A stretch of DNA of 64,000 nt from Semisulcospira habei. Its lineage: Eukaryota; Mollusca; Gastropoda; Semisulcospiridae. Both the position numbers and the translations under genes were made by a program. Below are positions 35,701 to 47,700 of this stretch, in pieces. The stretch lies in contig BTPG01000005.1 of NCBI GenBank assembly GCA_036245525.1, forward strand, positions 917,575 to 981,574. The letters are read 5' to 3'. The notes beneath the pieces were generated by a model. That model was not told the DNA's origin. It worked only from the letters and a program-made list of their open reading frames with translations, and searched no databases. How positions within the stretch are numbered: the first letter of the stretch is position 1; each line of letters starts with the position of its first letter.

Positions 35701-38700
35701 CTCGACGATCTTCTCCTACGAAACCAGGTGGACTCCGCCTTGGAGAGAGACCGAGACGCACTCCTGGACCTCCTCGACTTCCTCGGGTTCATCGTCAACA
35801 GGGGCAAGTCCGACCTCTCCCCGTCCCGCTGTTTCGTCCACCTGGGAATGGAGTTCCACACCGATCTCAACTTAGTGCGACTCCCGGAGACACGTATACA
35901 GAAGATCAGCGATCTGGCGCGACAGGTGGCTCAGCAGGACAGGGTCTCTGCACGGGTGTGGCTACAGTTGCTGGGCCTGATGAGTGCGGCTGCAGACCTG
36001 ATTCCCCTGGGACGTCTCTATTCCCGACCGCTCCAGTTGCACCTACTACTTCATTGGCGACCCTCGACGGACGACATCGACGCTCTGATTCCGGTTCCCC
36101 CGATGTTACTCCCACACCTGAGGCGCTGGGCGGACCACAACTGGCTGGCTTCGGGAGTCTCCCTTTACACACCGCCTCCCAGCTTGTCCCTTTGCGTCGA
36201 CGCAAGTCTCACCGGTTGGGGAGCCCATCTGCTACCGGCATTCACGACAGCTTCGGGGGTATGGCCCACGGATCTTCTGACCCGACACATCAACTGGTTG
36301 GAGTTGCAGGCGGTGTGGCAGGCGTTGTTGACGTGGGACTCTCAGCTCCAGGGTCAGGAACTGCTCGTGCTGTCCGACAACTCCACAGTCGTCGCTTACC
36401 TACAGAAGCAGGGCGGTACGCGCTCCCCTTCTCTGTGCATCCTCCTGTACCAGCTGCTTCGTTGGTGCGAAGATCGGGGCATCACTCTGCGCGCCAGACA
36501 CATCCCAGGTCATCTCAACGTGCTGGCCGACTCCTTATCACGCCGCGGACAGCTCCTACACACAGAATGGACACTGCGGCCGGACATCTTCCAGTTGATC
36601 GCGGCCAGATGGGAAGCTCCTATGATCGACCTGTTCGCCACCCGTTGGAACCACCAGTTGCCGCTGTTCGTCTCGCCGGTTCCAGATCCTCTAGCTTGGG
36701 CGGTCGACGCACTGTCCATTCCCTGGGACGGGCTCATCGCCTACGCCTATCCGCCGACGGTGCTGGTTCCCAAAGTCCTCCACAAGCTTCGCGGCTGCAA
36801 CACGATTCTGTTCCTGGTGGCGCCCTTCTGCTGGAGCAAGTCGTGGACAACGGACCTGCTCAACCTAGCCACCAGTCCACCTCTTCAGCTTCCTACGCCT
36901 CGCACGATGCTCAAGCAACCTCGACAGCCGCTGTTTCACCCTTGCCCGGAGCGCCTCCTTCTACACGCTTGGAGGTTGTGCGGCAGGCCCTCACCAGAAG
37001 AGGCTTCTCAGGTGACGCAGTGGAAGCTATCGCTGCTGCACGCAGACCCTCTACCAGACGAGTCTACGAGGGGAAGTGGAAGGTGCTGTGCGACTGGTGT
37101 GGTGACAACAACCTTAACCCCACCGAGTTGACGATGCCCCAGCTGGCGGAGTTCTTCCTCTGGCTGTTCAACTTCCAGAGTTTGGCGCCTATTACCATCC
37201 GGGGTTACCTGGCAATGATTGCTGACACCTACCGCCACCTGGGCCGGACAGACCCTGGTGCCTGCAAAGACCTGGCTGATCTCATGACGCACTTCGGTTT
37301 ACAACGCCCGGCGCTACGGTCACTGTTGCCTAGATGGGACCTGCCTTGGGTGCTGACCTGGCTCAACTCTGCCCGTTTTGAACCCCTACAGTTGGCAAGC
37401 TTACCGGATGTAACTAGAAAGACGTGCTTCCTGTTGGCCCTTGCTACCGCTTCCAGGGTCAGTGAGCTTCACGCGCTGTCCACACGATCAGATTGTCTGC
37501 AGTTCCGGACTGACGGCTCGGTGCAACTGCTACCTGAACCATCCTTTCTCGCCAAGACGCGGTCGCCTCTGACGACCCCACAGATGATGACCATCCGACC
37601 TTTACGTGTGACAGAATCCACCCGGGAGTCCAGACAACAGGACCCGGTGAGAGCATTGCGTGTGTACCTGCGACGGACCAGACCGCTGCGCAGAAGACGG
37701 ACCCGCCTTTTTCTCCCTCTGTCCCCAGGTAGACAGGACATATCCGCCCAGACCATCTCCTCATGGATTCGTTGGGTGATCCGCTCGGCCTATCAAGACC
37801 TCGCGCCAGAAGTAGCCCAACGTATGCACATCAGGGCGCACGAGGTCCGAGCCATGGCCACAAGTCTCGCCTTCGACCGCAATTGTGCAGTGAAAGACAT
37901 TGTGGCGGCCGTGGGATGGCGAGCGGAGTCCACATTTGCCCGATTCTACCTGAGGGACCTCTCCACCCAGCGGCAGAACCTCACGCTGGTGGGAGACATC
38001 GCAGCAGCGCAACACTCCCTCCCGGCGCCCTAGGCGCCGTAAGTACCTTAGCTAAAATTATCGGGAGTTTGCTGTACGAGGGCGGGTCTGTGGGCTGTGT
38101 CGTTGGCAGTGGGGGCGATAGGGCGGCACCCACCTCCTCTTTGTGATTCTCCCTAAGTGTAATACCATCGGTAATGTGTTTTGAGAAAACAAATAAATTT
38201 TTCAATTAAAATATATTTTTTTGAAAAATACTTACCGATGGTATTACTCGAAGGTCCCTCCCACCGGCCCCGCTTGCCGCGGTTGGCTAAGAAGCTAAAC
38301 TGAGGTATGACGGGTATTTTCGCACCGGATGGGAAGAAGGGGAGGCTATTCTGGCGAGGGCCTATTCTATGGCGCCCCACTCCTGCCAACGATACCGTAT
38401 ACGGACACAACCAAATTTGGCTAAAATTAGGCTAGCTAAGAACCATTCCCTAAGTGTAATACCATCGGTAAGTATTTTTGAAAAATTTATGTCTCTCGCT
38501 GGCCATGGATTACGGGGCATAATTAGTCTGTGAGCCGTTTTCAGTCATTTCAGTTTTTCATACCTATTTTCACCTATGTATATGCCATGTATATGCTGGC
38601 CGACAGTTTAATTTGGTTATTTTTCTTCAACAGGTCAGCATTACCCCTGTGGATCTCGCCCCCACCAGCAGTGCTGCAGCCACGGGAGGACCTTCGCTCA

Positions 38701-41700
38701 GCTTTGTGTCATCTGTAAGTACAGTAACATGAAATTGTTGAGTTAGAGATAATTTCTTTTACCAGTATTTATCAACACATTTGCCTCCATAATATATAAT
38801 AAGGTCAACCTTGTATTACCTGGAAGCCATAAAGTCAGACTGCATTATTGGCATTCATGTTCATTCATGGTGCAAAACTTACACGGGCTTGTGAAGAAAA
38901 GACAGTAAGCCAAAAGTCCTGTGGCTGACTCCAGCCTTAGTTGGCCTGCGCACAGCCGTGCGTGGGCCAACTAAGGCTGGAGTCGGCCACAAGACTTTTG
39001 GCTCTTTGGGTCTCGACTTTCGAGTCACAGACCTGGTCTCATTATGTCCGATTTCACGATATTCTGACGCCTTAAATATTGAGGCTGACCTATACTAACA
39101 TAATTGAATTGTTAAATTCGAGACTTTTGACAGTATTAATCTACACAAAATCCAGCATGACTTTGCAAAGTTCTCTCCGTCTTTCCTCACAGAGAGGGGG
39201 ATCCTTCTGCACTCCGAACGACCCAGTCCCTGGCTTCAGCTTTCTTCCAACGTCGCTTCCATCATTTTCACGTCTTCCTGTGTTGAGCACTGACGGCTCC
39301 AACCAGCCCGCCATGTCTCTTCCGTCCCACTGGCAGCCACGCTTCCCTGCTCCGAGCTCTGCCAGTGGCGACGCTTCCAAATCCATGCTCTTCTCCTCAT
39401 TGAGGCAAGCTTTGTAGCAGTTTATGATACCATTTGGGTTCGGCTGTTTGTTTTCTCAGCAGATTCATTGTGTCAGCAAGAGGCATAGATCCCCATGTGC
39501 CCCCACGGCATGCGGGGGCACATGAGGATCTGTGCCTCTTGCTATGTGGTTAGAGTGATTTATTCACACATGGTAATGACTTTGGAAGATGACATGGAAA
39601 AAAAACATGGCTGAAATGCATGACTTGATGTGCCCATTTTAGGGCTGCATAGGACGCTCTTGTACTTTACTTGTGCATTTGTTTCCTAAAAAAAACATTA
39701 CCAATGGCATTACTGTATGGAAGTAGCACTTAGCCTATCAATTTCAGCCCAGGGATCGTTGTGTACAGCAAAGCCACCGGGGAACCACCCGAGTGAGCTG
39801 TACCAACATCCCTTAATAGCTTCCCTTCACTGAGTAGCTTCCCTTACCTCATACGGCACATGCGTAGCGTCACCAGTTTCGCGCTTGGCTTGTATGCATG
39901 TAGGTTGTGTCGGCCCACGGCTCCCTCCTTCTTTGGATTTCTTTCTAGAATTTTCCAAGTGTGTCGAGGTAAGGCCTCGGGTACTATCACAGCCAGGAGT
40001 CCAGGATTTGTTTCCTCAAAACACATTACCGATAGTATTACTAATAGGAATGGTTTCTTAGCTAGACTAATTTTAGTCAAAATTGTTGTGTACGAGTATG
40101 GCCATGATGGCAGGTGAGGGGCGCCATAGCCTAGGCTGTAACCCGAGTAGCCTCCCTTCCAATCCAAACGCGCATGCGCCCAGCGCTTAGTTTCCCAGTC
40201 AGTTTCTTTGCTAGACAGTGGAAGGTTGTGTACATCCATGCACCCAGCGCTTAGCACACCAGTCAGTTTCTTTGCTAGACAGTGGAAGGTTGTGTACATC
40301 CATGCGCCCAGCGCTTAGTTTCCCAGTCAGTGTCTTTGCTAGACAGTGGAAGGTTGTGTACATCCATGCGCCCAGCGCTTAGTTTCCCAGTCAGTGTCTT
40401 TGCTAGACAGTGGAAGGTTGTGTACATCCATGCGCCCAGCGCTTAGTTTCCCAGTCAGTGTCTTTGCTAGACAGTGGAAGGTTGTGTACATCCATGCGCC
40501 CAGCGCTTAGTTTCCCAGTCAGTGTCTTTGCTAGACAGTGGAAGGTTGTGTACATCCATGCGCCCAGCGCTTAGTTTCCCAGTCAGTGTCTTTGCTAGAC
40601 AGTGGAAGGTTGTGTACATCCATGCGCCCAGCGCTTAGTTTCCCAGTCAGTTTCTTTGCTAGACAGTGGAAGGTTGTGTACATCCATGCGCCCAGCGCTT
40701 AGTTTCCCAGTCAGTGTCTTTGCTAGACAGTGGAAGGTTGTGTACATCCATGCGCCCAGCGCTTAGTTTCCCAGTCAGTTTCTTTGCTAGACAGTGGAAG
40801 GTTGTGTACGTCTGTGACTCTAGCTTCGGACTGTGTAAAGTTGTGGAAACCGGTCGTGGGGTTTTGGTGGAGGTGTTACCCTACGCTTTGCCTTTTGTTA
40901 GGCTTGGACGCTTTCTTGTGGGATTTTTCGTCGGTGTTTGTGCCTTAGACCTGACGAGACAGCGGCTGGCTGTCCCCCAAAGTTTCCCAGCATGATCGTC
41001 CAGCTACACTAGGACCAGCAAGGCCAGGTCAGACTCAACAATGACCTCTCAGAACCATTCCCCATTCTCAATGGTGTGAAGCAGGGCTGTGTGCTGGCAC
41101 CGACCCTCTTCACCATCTTTGTTTTTTCAAAATACATTACCGATGGCATTACTATATGGAATACACTCAATTGCCTGTAGATTTCAGCCCAAAGTTGTGT
41201 CCCCTACACAACTGGGGAGGAGACACTGGGGATCCAAGTATAGGCGCCCGGGTGTCCTCCCCTACCAACCTATCCCGCCATGCGTGTGGAGAACTCACCT
41301 CAGTTTCACTCTTAGCTCGACCGGGGACGGTCGGGCTTTTGCCTTGCTACGGTTTTTTGACCGTTTCTTCTGTGGTTTCTACTACTTGGCTTTTTGCCTT
41401 GATTTTGACCTCTCCTTGGACTCAGTGTACTTCGTTAGTGTGTTCTACACTTCGACGTTTTTACCGTCTGTGGACTTGGCGCCGACCGGTTCCGACCGGT
41501 TTGACTTTCAGTGAACTTCGTCCTTGGCTGCAGCCTTGGGGTTTCAGCTTGTGACTTTACTCACGTGGCTTTTGCCTCGCGGTGTGAGTTCGGCGCTTGA
41601 GTGTGTTCCTTCCTGTGAACAGTGTACAACGAATGCTATGGCGGCTTTTGTTGAAGTTTGCCCCCCTTTGCGAGGATTTCTGGGGCCCTCGTTCGCCCTC

Positions 41701-44700
41701 GTCGCCTGTCGGCCGTGCTCTACTGCTCTTCCGACAGGATGTGTGACGTGTGTGCTGACGGGAGTGAGGACCGGCGGTCTCAGGTGGGGATCCTCCAGAC
41801 GTGTCCTTCCTCCTGGTCTCAACGTTCTCCCCGGACTGCTCCGCAGGATGGCGTCGCTACATCGGCTTCTCGGGCCCCGCTTCACTACGGCTTCCGGGCC
41901 TGCCAGCCCGCAAGTAAGTCCCCTTCTTTTACCTTAGCCGCGCAGAAACTCCCTCCCCTCTCCGAGTCTTCTGAGCAGGGCAGGCGAGTATCAGGGTCGT
42001 GCTTCCCACATGGGTGGACATATATATTTACACAGGTGCGGACTCGTGCGCACCATTTGTCCCCTCTCCGCTTCACTTTTCCTGAGCGGGCTTGGCGTGA
42101 CACCTTTCTGTCCCCCCCCCCTCCCCCCCCACCCGCCCTGAAGTTTCCAGGTGGGCCCGGTGTGACTTAGACTTTGAATCACAGGTGCGGTTTCGTTCGC
42201 CCCTTCTGTCCCCTCCCCGCTTCGCTTTCTGCTGAGCGGGCTTGGCGTGACTTCAGACTGTCCCCTCCCCACTTCGCTCTTCGCTGAGCGGGCTTGGCGT
42301 GACTTTTAGACTGTCCCCTCCCTGCTTCGCTTTTGCTGAGCAGGCTTGGCGTGTTTTTAGACTGTCCCCTCCCCGCTTCACTTTTTGCTGAGCGGGCTTG
42401 GCGTGACTACTGACTGTCCCCTCCCCGCTTCGCTCTTCGCTGAGCGGGCTTGGCGTGACTACTGACTGCCCCCTCCCCGCTTCGCTCTTCACTGAGCGGG
42501 CTTGGCGTGACTCTTTAGACTGTCCCCTCCCTGCTTTGCTTTTGCTGAGCAGGCTTGGCGTGATAAAAGACTGTCTCCTCCCCGCTTCGCTATGGCTGAG
42601 CGGGCTTGGCGTGACTACAGAATGTCCCCTCCCTGCTTCGCTCTTCGCTGAGCGGGCTTGGCGTGACGTTAGACTGTCCCCTCCCTGCGTCGCTTTGGCT
42701 GAGCAGGCTTGGCGTCATTATAGACTGTCCCCTCCCCGCTTCGCTTTTTGCTGAGCGGGCTTGGCGTGACTACAGACTGTCCCCTCCCCGCTTCGCTCTT
42801 CGCTGAGCGGGCTTGGCGTCACTTTAAGACTGTCCCCTCCCTGCTTCGCTTTTGCTGAGCAGGCTTGGCGTGATTATAGACTGTCCCCTCCCCGCTTCGC
42901 TCTTCGCTGAGCGGGCTTGGCGTGACTTTAAGACTGTCCCCTCCCTGCTTCGCTTTTGCTGAGCAGGCTTGGCGTGATTATAGACTGTCCCCTCCCCGCT
43001 TCGCTTTTTGCTGAGCGGGCTTGGTGTGACTTTAAGACTGTCTCCTCCCTGCTTCGCTTTTGCTGAGCGGGCTTGGTGTGACTTTAAGACTGTCTCCTCC
43101 CTGCTTCGCTTTTGCTGAGCGGGCTTGGTGTGACTACAGACTGTCCCCTCCCCCGCTTCGCTCTTCGCTGAGCGGGCTGGGAGTGATTTTGACTGTCCCC
43201 TCCCCGCTTCGCTTTCGCTGAGCGGGCTTGGCGTGACTTTGACTGTCCCCTCCCCGCTTCGCCTTCGCTGAGCGGGTTTGGCGTGACTTTAGACTGTACC
43301 CTCCCCGCTTCACCTTTCGCTGGGCGGTCTAGGCGCTGAGCGGTCTTGGCGTGACTTTAGTCTGTCCCCTCACCGCTTCGCTTCGCTGAGCGGTCTTGGC
43401 GTGACTTTGGACTGTTCCCTCCCCGCCTTGCCTTGCTGAGCAGTCTTGGGCGACTACGGTGGGCCCCCCCCCCCCCCCCCCCCCAAGCGGGCCCGGCGGG
43501 ACCCGGACTCTTGTCCCTAGACTGGTTCCGCTAGGGGAGCGGTTTTCGGCACCCGCGTTCGGATCTCAGTTTTCTGCTGTCCGTCCGTCTTTCGCGGTCC
43601 CTCCGCCGTATGACGAGCCGCCTGCGGGCGGGTTGCGGCTTCCTCTCGCGCGGCGTTTCGGCGCTCTGGGAGCCGCTTGCCCCTCCTTGCGCCTCGAGGG
43701 ATGGACTGCCTCGCTTCTTCGAACCGGATATTCTCAGCCGTCTTCCTACGGATTCGGCTGACGTCTTCTTCTTTCGAGACTCGACGACTGGTTCTTTCCC
43801 CCGGCTGTTAGCGGTCACGTCGGTCTCCTCTTCGGACGACGTCGGCTCTTCGCTCAGCACGCCGACTTCTCGCTTGGGTTTGGCGTAGTTTCTCCCCCTC
43901 TTCTTCGGTCCTCCTTCATTTATGGAGAGACAGGCTTCCGCGGGGATCTACGCGCAAAGGCGGGCCTAGCCTCGCTAGTCCCTCCGTCAGCCAGCCGGCT
44001 TCCGGGACTTCACCGGTGCGTTCTTCGCCCTGTTACGACACGCCTTCGTCAGCTTGTGCCCTCTGGCGTCGCCTGGGCTAGTTGTGGACTTGCGTAGGCC
44101 CTGGTTGTTACCTTTGCCTCGCGGTGCTGTTCCATCTTCACCGACCAGTTGTGACGGGCGTCTCTGCTTCCTGCGCCGTTCGCAGCCCTTGGCCGGACGG
44201 GCATTGGTTTCGTCGCCATCTTGGTGGGACGGCGCCTGGCTACGCTTTTTGTTACGTTCCTTCTTGCCTTTTCCTTGCATTCTGGCAAGGTTATCTCGGT
44301 CTCGGCTTCTGTCCGGCGCTCTTGGGACGGGGTATGGCGTCTTGTGTCAGCATCCGCCGTGTTCGTCTCGTGCGGTTCCACTGTTCTGGTGTACCTGCGG
44401 GGGCGCTTGCGCTTGGTCCCTTGGTTCGCTATGTACCCCACCCGGGTCTGCCCTGGGGGACTTGGGTGGGGTTAGGTATTTTTTAGTTCCCAGGGTCACC
44501 TTGGTCAGCCCCACAGGGTGGGTTTTTCTCTCTATTCTGGGGCATGTGTTTCTGTCTACCCTTTGTCCATTCACCTGTATTTGCCTTTTTAAAACTCTCC
44601 CAACTGTCTGCACTGCCTGTAGCTCTTGATATTGGATGTGTGTTGCTAAATGGTCTTAGCTTTATTTAGGCCCCATGTGTTAGGTTTATTTAATGTATCT

Positions 44701-47700
44701 GACCGGCTGGCGACATACATTCAATGTTCTGTTTCTTTTTTTTTTTCACATGCAGTGCAGGCACGTCCTGAGAAAGCCTTGTTGCTGTCGGGACGTTAAG
44801 CAATGTACAATCCAATTGGTTCGCTATGTTGCAGCTGACAAGTCCAGCTCGGATCTAGGTCCAACTCTGGTAGGCCCTCAGACCCGACTAGTGGTTTTTC
44901 ACCTGGTGAGACTACAGTCTACGCCGCAGCTTAGGCCGCGAGCCCGTCCTCCTGCACCGGCAGCTAACACAGACCCGTCTAGTGCACCCTTCCGGCTGCT
45001 GCTTCTGGAGCCTAGCTTCAGATACAGACTCTCCTTTCAAGTACAAGTCTAACGCGCTGGTAATCCCCTCAGTCCCGGTTTGGGGATCTACCAGGCGTCG
45101 GCACAGTCGGCGCTGCGACTTCGGTCGCGCGTCCATTCTTACTCCGGCAGCGAAACTCAGACCCGGCTAGCGCGCTGGCTGGCTTCCTGCGACTTGGCGA
45201 CACTGGATAATCTACAGTTACCCTGACGGTTAGTGGTTCTTGCAGGCGACAGAACAGTCAACGCCGCGACTTCGGTCACGGGCCCGTTCTCCTGCTCCGG
45301 CTGCTACCACAGTCCTCCTTTGGACGCTGTCCGGTTCCGCCGACTTCGGCGACTCGGATTCTTACAGGAAACAGTGGGCAGCTCCCACACGACTAGTGGA
45401 CTCTACCCGGTTCCGCCGACTGCTTCGGCTCGATTTGGACGCGGGAACAGGTTTCAGCACCTTAGCTGGTGGGCCCTACGTTGCTGCTTCCAAGAAGGTG
45501 GGGCCTTGCCCTCTTTGCCCTACGCAGGAGGTCAGCGCTCCATTTAGGACCTTCCCGAGTGGTTCCTGCCCTGGGATGGTGGGTCGGCGAGAGTTAGCTA
45601 CGAGAGCGAGCTTCTTCGCCGGATGCAGGTACAGACCCGAGAGGACGGCTCTGACCACGCTCCTAGGGCTAGATCGCAGCACTTCAGTCAGGATTTCCGG
45701 GACCGCGCTCAGTGGAGCGCGCTGACCGGACGCTGTAGTCGACGCGCAGCTTGCCTTCGGTACTATGAATCCCGTCTTCTTTCAGGGCGGATCTGCGCTG
45801 CCGCCTCCAAACAAGTCCGCGGCAGTATGCTTGTGGGGACTTCCTTGACCAGGCTGGAGACAGTTACCCTCGTAAGGACGACACTTCGATACCTGTCGGC
45901 TGCCTCTCTCCTTTTCGGGGAGTCAGGCGAACCCGACTTTGAGCGAGCTCGACCCGCCTTCTTCTGTGGACTCAGGTGCGGCTAGGGCTACGCCACTCTC
46001 TACCGGCCCTCCCAGGCGTACGGTTACAGCCTAGAGTCCTGCCCGTTACCCTGGGCCGGTTGGGTTATGGGGCCTTTGGCCTCTGGCTAGGCACTGAGAG
46101 AAACACGGGCTCTGCCTCTCGCCCGGGCTGCAGACGCGCTGCTCTTCTTGGGATGGTCTGTTTCATGTGGCCTACCCCCTTTCGGTGTGGTGCCGAAGAT
46201 TCGGCAGTATCTTCTTCCTGCTCCACGGTTCTCTTCCTGGTGGCCCCCCTGCTTTGGATTCTCGGAGGGGGCGGGACAGCTATGGCAGCAGCCCGCGGAC
46301 TGTTACCAGTGTTGTGTGCGACGGCTAGGGGAGATTCTACCAGTCGGGGCGCGCCTCTCGGCGGTTCCGCCCCACGATCTCACTATCCCTACGGGCGGAG
46401 TTCCCCTTAGGGCTCTTCGACGACCAAGGTTAAGCTCCTTTTTCCGTCAAGAGTTAACGCTCCGTAATCGTACTCGCTTACCTCAGCCGGGGCCTTTAGG
46501 ATCCGGCCCTGGCGAGTTTTGGGTCCTTGGGACCTTGAATTCAGATGTCCTCTCTCCGGTTCTCTCTTACCTCTTTGGGACCTCGTCTGGACCCGGACAT
46601 GGCTATTTACAGACTGCTTCGAACCCCTGCCTTGGCACGGTTCTCCGTCCTTGCCCGGAAACATGTTCATCCTGGCACTCGCCACGGCTCCCGCGGGTGC
46701 GAGCCGCATGCTCTCTCGGTCCGCCCCGCAGGTTGGCAATCCGAGCCTTCACTCGTCGCAACTTCTCATCAACCCGGCCTTCAGGTCTTGAGCCGGCCTC
46801 TCTCGGCTGCACCCCAGTGGCTGACCTTACCCCCGTTCAGGGGACGACCGACCCACGGGGCGCGTCGTCAGGACCTAGTCCAGGCACTGCAGTTCCTGCA
46901 CTGCCATCGGCCACTCCGTCTTGCCTGCCCGCCTCTTCCTACCCTTCGTCAGGCAGGCCGAGTAGCTCGACCCAGACAGTTCGCCGTGGCTTCGGTGGGT
47001 GACTCGTTGGCCTACCCAACCTCTCCCTTTTCGGGATAGAAGGTTACAGTTCCGGGCGCATGACGTACGAGCAGGAGCCCCTGAGCGGCTTCAACCGCTT
47101 TCTGCTCGGTTATGACTTTGGGACGGGCGGTAGGCAGGTGTGCTGTTCCACTTGCTCCCTCTTCTACCTCCGCTACCTGTCTGGCCAGCGTGACTCCCTG
47201 GTCTTGATGGGCGGCCTCTCCGCGGCCCAGCACTCCCTCCGCGCGCCACAGCGCCATAGACACTTCTTAGCTGAAATCGTCGGGAGTGCTCCTTGCGGGC
47301 TAGCGGAAGGCTCTACGTTAGGGTTTGGGTGTCGGCACCCTCCTCCTCTTTGGTATTCTTCCATATAGTAATGCCATCGGTAATGTATTTTGAAAAAACA
47401 AATGAATTTTTTTTCTAAAATGTATTTTTTTGAAAAATACTTACCGATGGCATTACTCGGATGGCCCTCCCACCTGCCCCGCTTGCCTCCTTGGCTAAGC
47501 GTGAAACTGAGGTGAGTTCTCCACACGCATGGCGGGATAGGTTGGTAGGGGAGGACACCCGGGCGCCTATACTTGGATCCCCGGTGTCTCCTCCCCAGTT
47601 GTGTAGGGGACACAACTTTGGGCTGAAATCTACAGGCAATTGAGTGTATTCCATATAGTAATGCCATCGGTAAGTATTTTTTAAAAAAATACATTTTAGA

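Larger units (their letters stand above)
31587..38490 (+). mobile_element. DIRS-like element E (intact reading frames)
   Basis: Left tip TTGTTTTCTCAAAACACATT, right end ...GAAAAATTTAT. ITRs 31589-31800 and about 38285-38480 are almost identical inverses; ICR at 38158-38255. Encodes Gag (spliced start), RT/RNase H/Dam-like protein and YR with no disabling lesion seen. Order and presence of ITRs plus YR in place of integrase define DIRS-like elements. The most recent DIRS insertion in the window by this criterion. Confidence 0.93.

Noticed and set aside
35127..36600. Separate gene upstream of YR in the gag/YR frame of element E
   Set aside because: The frame overlaps conserved RT/RNase H coding; its peptide is Arg/Pro/Ser-rich with no recognisable domain, as expected of an antisense-free shadow frame in GC-rich DNA.
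38034..38157. Additional small ORF after YR of element E
   Set aside because: Short, not conserved between D, E and F; this segment is the non-coding spacer before the ICR.
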